Shown in pieces: positions 53,181 through 55,000 of a stretch of 55,000 bases of DNA. The translations under genes and the position numbers were made by a program. The notes under the pieces were generated by a model that ran no database searches, was not told the origin of the DNA, and saw only the letters and a list, made by a program, of their open reading frames with translations. The stretch is from an uncultured Pelagibacteraceae bacterium (GTDB lineage: Bacteria; Pseudomonadota; Alphaproteobacteria; Pelagibacterales; Pelagibacteraceae), in contig CACPLG010000005.1 of assembly GCA_902634775.1 (NCBI GenBank), positions 1 to 55,000 on the forward strand, given 5' to 3'. Each line of letters begins with the position of its first letter. Within the stretch, counting starts at the first letter, position 1.

Positions 53181-54212
53181 TTAGTTTTTTTTGAAAATTG
53201 CAAGTATCATATTTTTACTTTTCAAAATCTTATTATTTAAAATTAACAACTTGTTTATTTTTTTTGCTATATGAAAAAAAGTCGTATGTTGAAAACCTGT
53301 AAAATGTTGAATTGGTAAATTATTTTTAGTTGGATCCTCTGTTAAAATAAAAAATGAGTCATTCGAGTATGCAACTTCGTTTAAAAAATTAAGTGGCCTC
53401 ACAAGGTGGTCTAGGTATTCTATTATACCAAACAAAGAATTTTTTTTGCGGTCAAGCGAATAGACAATTTCTCTTTTTTTTAATCTGCTCTTTTTTATTA
53501 AAATTTTTTCATTCCAAAAATTATTCTCTTTCCTGTCATAAAAAAAAATTTTTTTTTTATTTCTTTTGGCAATTTTAAGCATTCCCCATGAGGGACAGCC
53601 AACTTCACCATAAATTTTGAAATTAGTTATTTTCATTAAATAATTCCACAATATTCTATCATTATATCCAACAAACCTTGAGAATCGTTTCGGTTTTTTT
53701 ATTAAGTTTGAAATTTTGAGAATATTTTTCTGAAATTTTTTTTTCTTATAATCTTCATTATCCTTGTTAAGAATTTTTTTACAACTTTTCAGAGTTTTTG
53801 AATTTGAATCTATTGCACTAATAATTGAACCCATCACTCTTTTCGACTTATTAATCTTTTCTTTATTATTTTTGTGAAACTTTATTAGATTATTGAATTC
53901 ATTTAAGAAATATTTTTTTTCAAATTTTTTTTTTTCAAAAATGTCCATTCCTTTTGGATGCAAAGGTATTTCTTTTTTAAATAGTATTTTTATTATCTTT
54001 GGTTTAAACCAAAAATTTTTGTAAATTAAGGAACATTTCTTACATTTAACATTATAAATTTTTGATAACATTTTGTTTTCATTTACATTTAAAATTTTTG
54101 AAATTTTTTCTGAGTAGAGATTTTTTTTTGATAAACTATGAAACACATTATTAGTAAAGCCACAAATTGGACAAGATTTTATTTTAAATGTTTTTCCTGT
54201 TAAAAATTTCAT
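53181..54212 (-). CDS. Zinc-ribbon protein with a degenerate methyltransferase-like domain
   Basis: I do not recognise a named family. The 343-residue protein has a zinc ribbon at the N-terminus (SCPICGF, then CKKCSLIYKNFW), as in the methyltransferase at 41761. A long Lys-rich middle follows. From about residue 200 the piece KIYGEVGCPSWGMLKIAKRNKKKIFFYDRKEN looks like the first strand and loop of a SAM methyltransferase, but with EVGCPSWGM in place of a DxGxGxG loop, and IIEYLDHLVRPLNFLNEV fits the later part of that fold. A class I methyltransferase with changed SAM site is likely. Opposite in strand to its neighbours. Confidence 0.5.
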   Translation of the reverse strand: MKFLTGKTFKIKSCPICGFTNNVFHSLSKKNLYSEKISKILNVNENKMLSKIYNVKCKKCSLIYKNFWFKPKIIKILFKKEIPLHPKGMDIFEKKKFEKKYFLNEFNNLIKFHKNNKEKINKSKRVMGSIISAIDSNSKTLKSCKKILNKDNEDYKKKKFQKNILKISNLIKKPKRFSRFVGYNDRILWNYLMKITNFKIYGEVGCPSWGMLKIAKRNKKKIFFYDRKENNFWNEKILIKKSRLKKREIVYSLDRKKNSLFGIIEYLDHLVRPLNFLNEVAYSNDSFFILTEDPTKNNLPIQHFTGFQHTTFFHIAKKINKLLILNNKILKSKNMILAIFKKN

Positions 54213-54255
54213 TGCTTAGAAAAATTAATGGTGTATTTAATCTTATATATATTTA

Positions 54256-55000
54256 ATGGCAAAAAAAAAGCATTATAAATTAATAGCGGAAATTGGATGG
54301 AACTTTTTAGGAAATTTAAGCCTCGCTAAAAAAATGATAATGTCAGCAAAGAAATCTGGTGCGGACTATGTAAAATTTCAGATTTGGAATCCTAAAAATT
54401 TGAAGTCGGGAAAATGGGATTTCGATGGAAGAAGACAAATTTATAATAAAGCTTTTTTGGATAAAAAAAAATTCCAACAACTTTATAATTTTTCAAAAAA
54501 AATTAAAATTGAATGTTTTGCGTCTGTATTTTCAGAAAATGACCTAGAGCTTTACAGTAATATCACTAAAAAAATAATTAAAATTCCCTCTCACGAATCT
54601 TATAATTTTGATTTAATTAAAAAATCAATAAACATTTTCAAATTAGTAATTATATCTTGTGGCTGTATGAAAGAAACTGAGCTTAAAAAACTTTTAAAAA
54701 TTGTTAAAAATAAAAAAAATGTAATTTTAATGCACTGTGTGAGTTCTTATCCCCTTTCTGAAGAAAACTGTAACTTTAAAAAGTTCAAATATTTAAAAAG
54801 AAAATTTAAACATGTTGGTTACTCTGGGCACTTGAATGGTATAAATGATGCAATTTATGCAATTTCTTTAGGTTCAATTTTAACAGAAAAACATTTTACA
54901 ATAAATAGAAACTTAAAAGGAAGAGATAACAAGTTTGCCATACTACCAGATGAAATGTTATTGCTTAGTAAATATTCAAAAACTTTAGAAAACTTTGAAA
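54256..55000 (+). CDS. Second NeuB-like synthase, cut by the window end
   Basis: From the ATG at 54256 the frame is open to the edge (about 248 residues). It reads MAKKKHYKLIAEIGWNF, then LAKKMIMSAKKSGADYVKFQIWNPKNL, CFASVFSENDLELYSN, VILMHCVSSYPLSEENCNFKKF, VGYSGHLNGINDAIYAISLG and TEKHFTINRNLKGRDNKFAIL. These are the same blocks as in the NeuB at 47339 but with many changes, such as WNF for VNHNN after AEIG and an IPSH stretch where KTAS stands. It is a divergent paralogue, perhaps with another substrate. Its 3' end, including any SAF domain, is outside the window. Confidence 0.9.
   Translation, partial: MAKKKHYKLIAEIGWNFLGNLSLAKKMIMSAKKSGADYVKFQIWNPKNLKSGKWDFDGRRQIYNKAFLDKKKFQQLYNFSKKIKIECFASVFSENDLELYSNITKKIIKIPSHESYNFDLIKKSINIFKLVIISCGCMKETELKKLLKIVKNKKNVILMHCVSSYPLSEENCNFKKFKYLKRKFKHVGYSGHLNGINDAIYAISLGSILTEKHFTINRNLKGRDNKFAILPDEMLLLSKYSKTLENFE

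Noticed and set aside
1..55000. CRISPR arrays, insertion sequences or prophage
   Set aside because: No regularly spaced direct repeats, transposase or integrase frames, or phage structural genes were seen; variable gene content is better explained by recombination.

Overview
The window is a very AT-rich, tightly packed bacterial sequence that reads as a SAR11 (Pelagibacterales, Alphaproteobacteria) genome. The signs are a streamlined alphaproteobacterial division and cell-wall (dcw) cluster, Lys/Asn/Ile-rich proteins, near-zero gene spacing, and a dense surface-polysaccharide region next to conserved core genes. I infer the taxon from composition and gene content; no database search was run.

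Region 1 (1-20700, all minus strand) is the dcw cluster. In transcription order it holds mraZ, ftsZ, rsmH, ftsL, ftsI, a fused murE-murF, mraY, murD, ftsW, murG, murC, murB, ddl, ftsQ, a much reduced ftsA, lpxC, bamD and ligA. It makes UDP-MurNAc-pentapeptide and lipid II, builds the septal synthase FtsW/FtsI and its regulators, and ends with outer-membrane functions and NAD-dependent DNA ligase. Three things depart from the usual order: ftsZ sits between mraZ and rsmH, FtsA has lost its actin ATPase core, and recN is absent between bamD and ligA. A promoter with three TGGG boxes at 10-bp spacing precedes mraZ. The last part of ligA (BRCT domain) is in another frame.

Region 2 (20760-24490) holds RNase P RNA, a zinc amidase, mlaA and mlaC, a CAT-anticodon tRNA and an odd tRNA-Val(GAC). 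The tRNA-Val is wedged between an O-antigen ligase gene and a glycosyltransferase gene on the same strand.

Region 3 (23490-55000, both strands) is a hypervariable surface-glycan region. It contains an O-antigen ligase-like protein, GT4/GT2/GT-B-like glycosyltransferases, FkbM methyltransferases, two radical SAM proteins, an SDR, a UDP-glucuronate 4-epimerase, a PhyH dioxygenase, and zinc-ribbon methyltransferases. A nonulosonic-acid-type module (42751-53175, then 54256 onward) has two DegT aminotransferases (one fused to CBS domains), a CMP-sugar synthetase, a TIM-barrel isomerase, NeuB-type synthases, a PglK-like ABC flippase, a carbamoyltransferase and a MarR-like EPS regulator. The regulator has two matching palindromes placed over its own promoter. 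Several broken genes (a GT4 with an internal deletion, a GT2 cut off before a MazG-like gene, an FkbM frameshift, a UDP-sugar dehydrogenase remnant) show rapid turnover here. No CRISPR array, insertion sequence, prophage or rRNA was seen.
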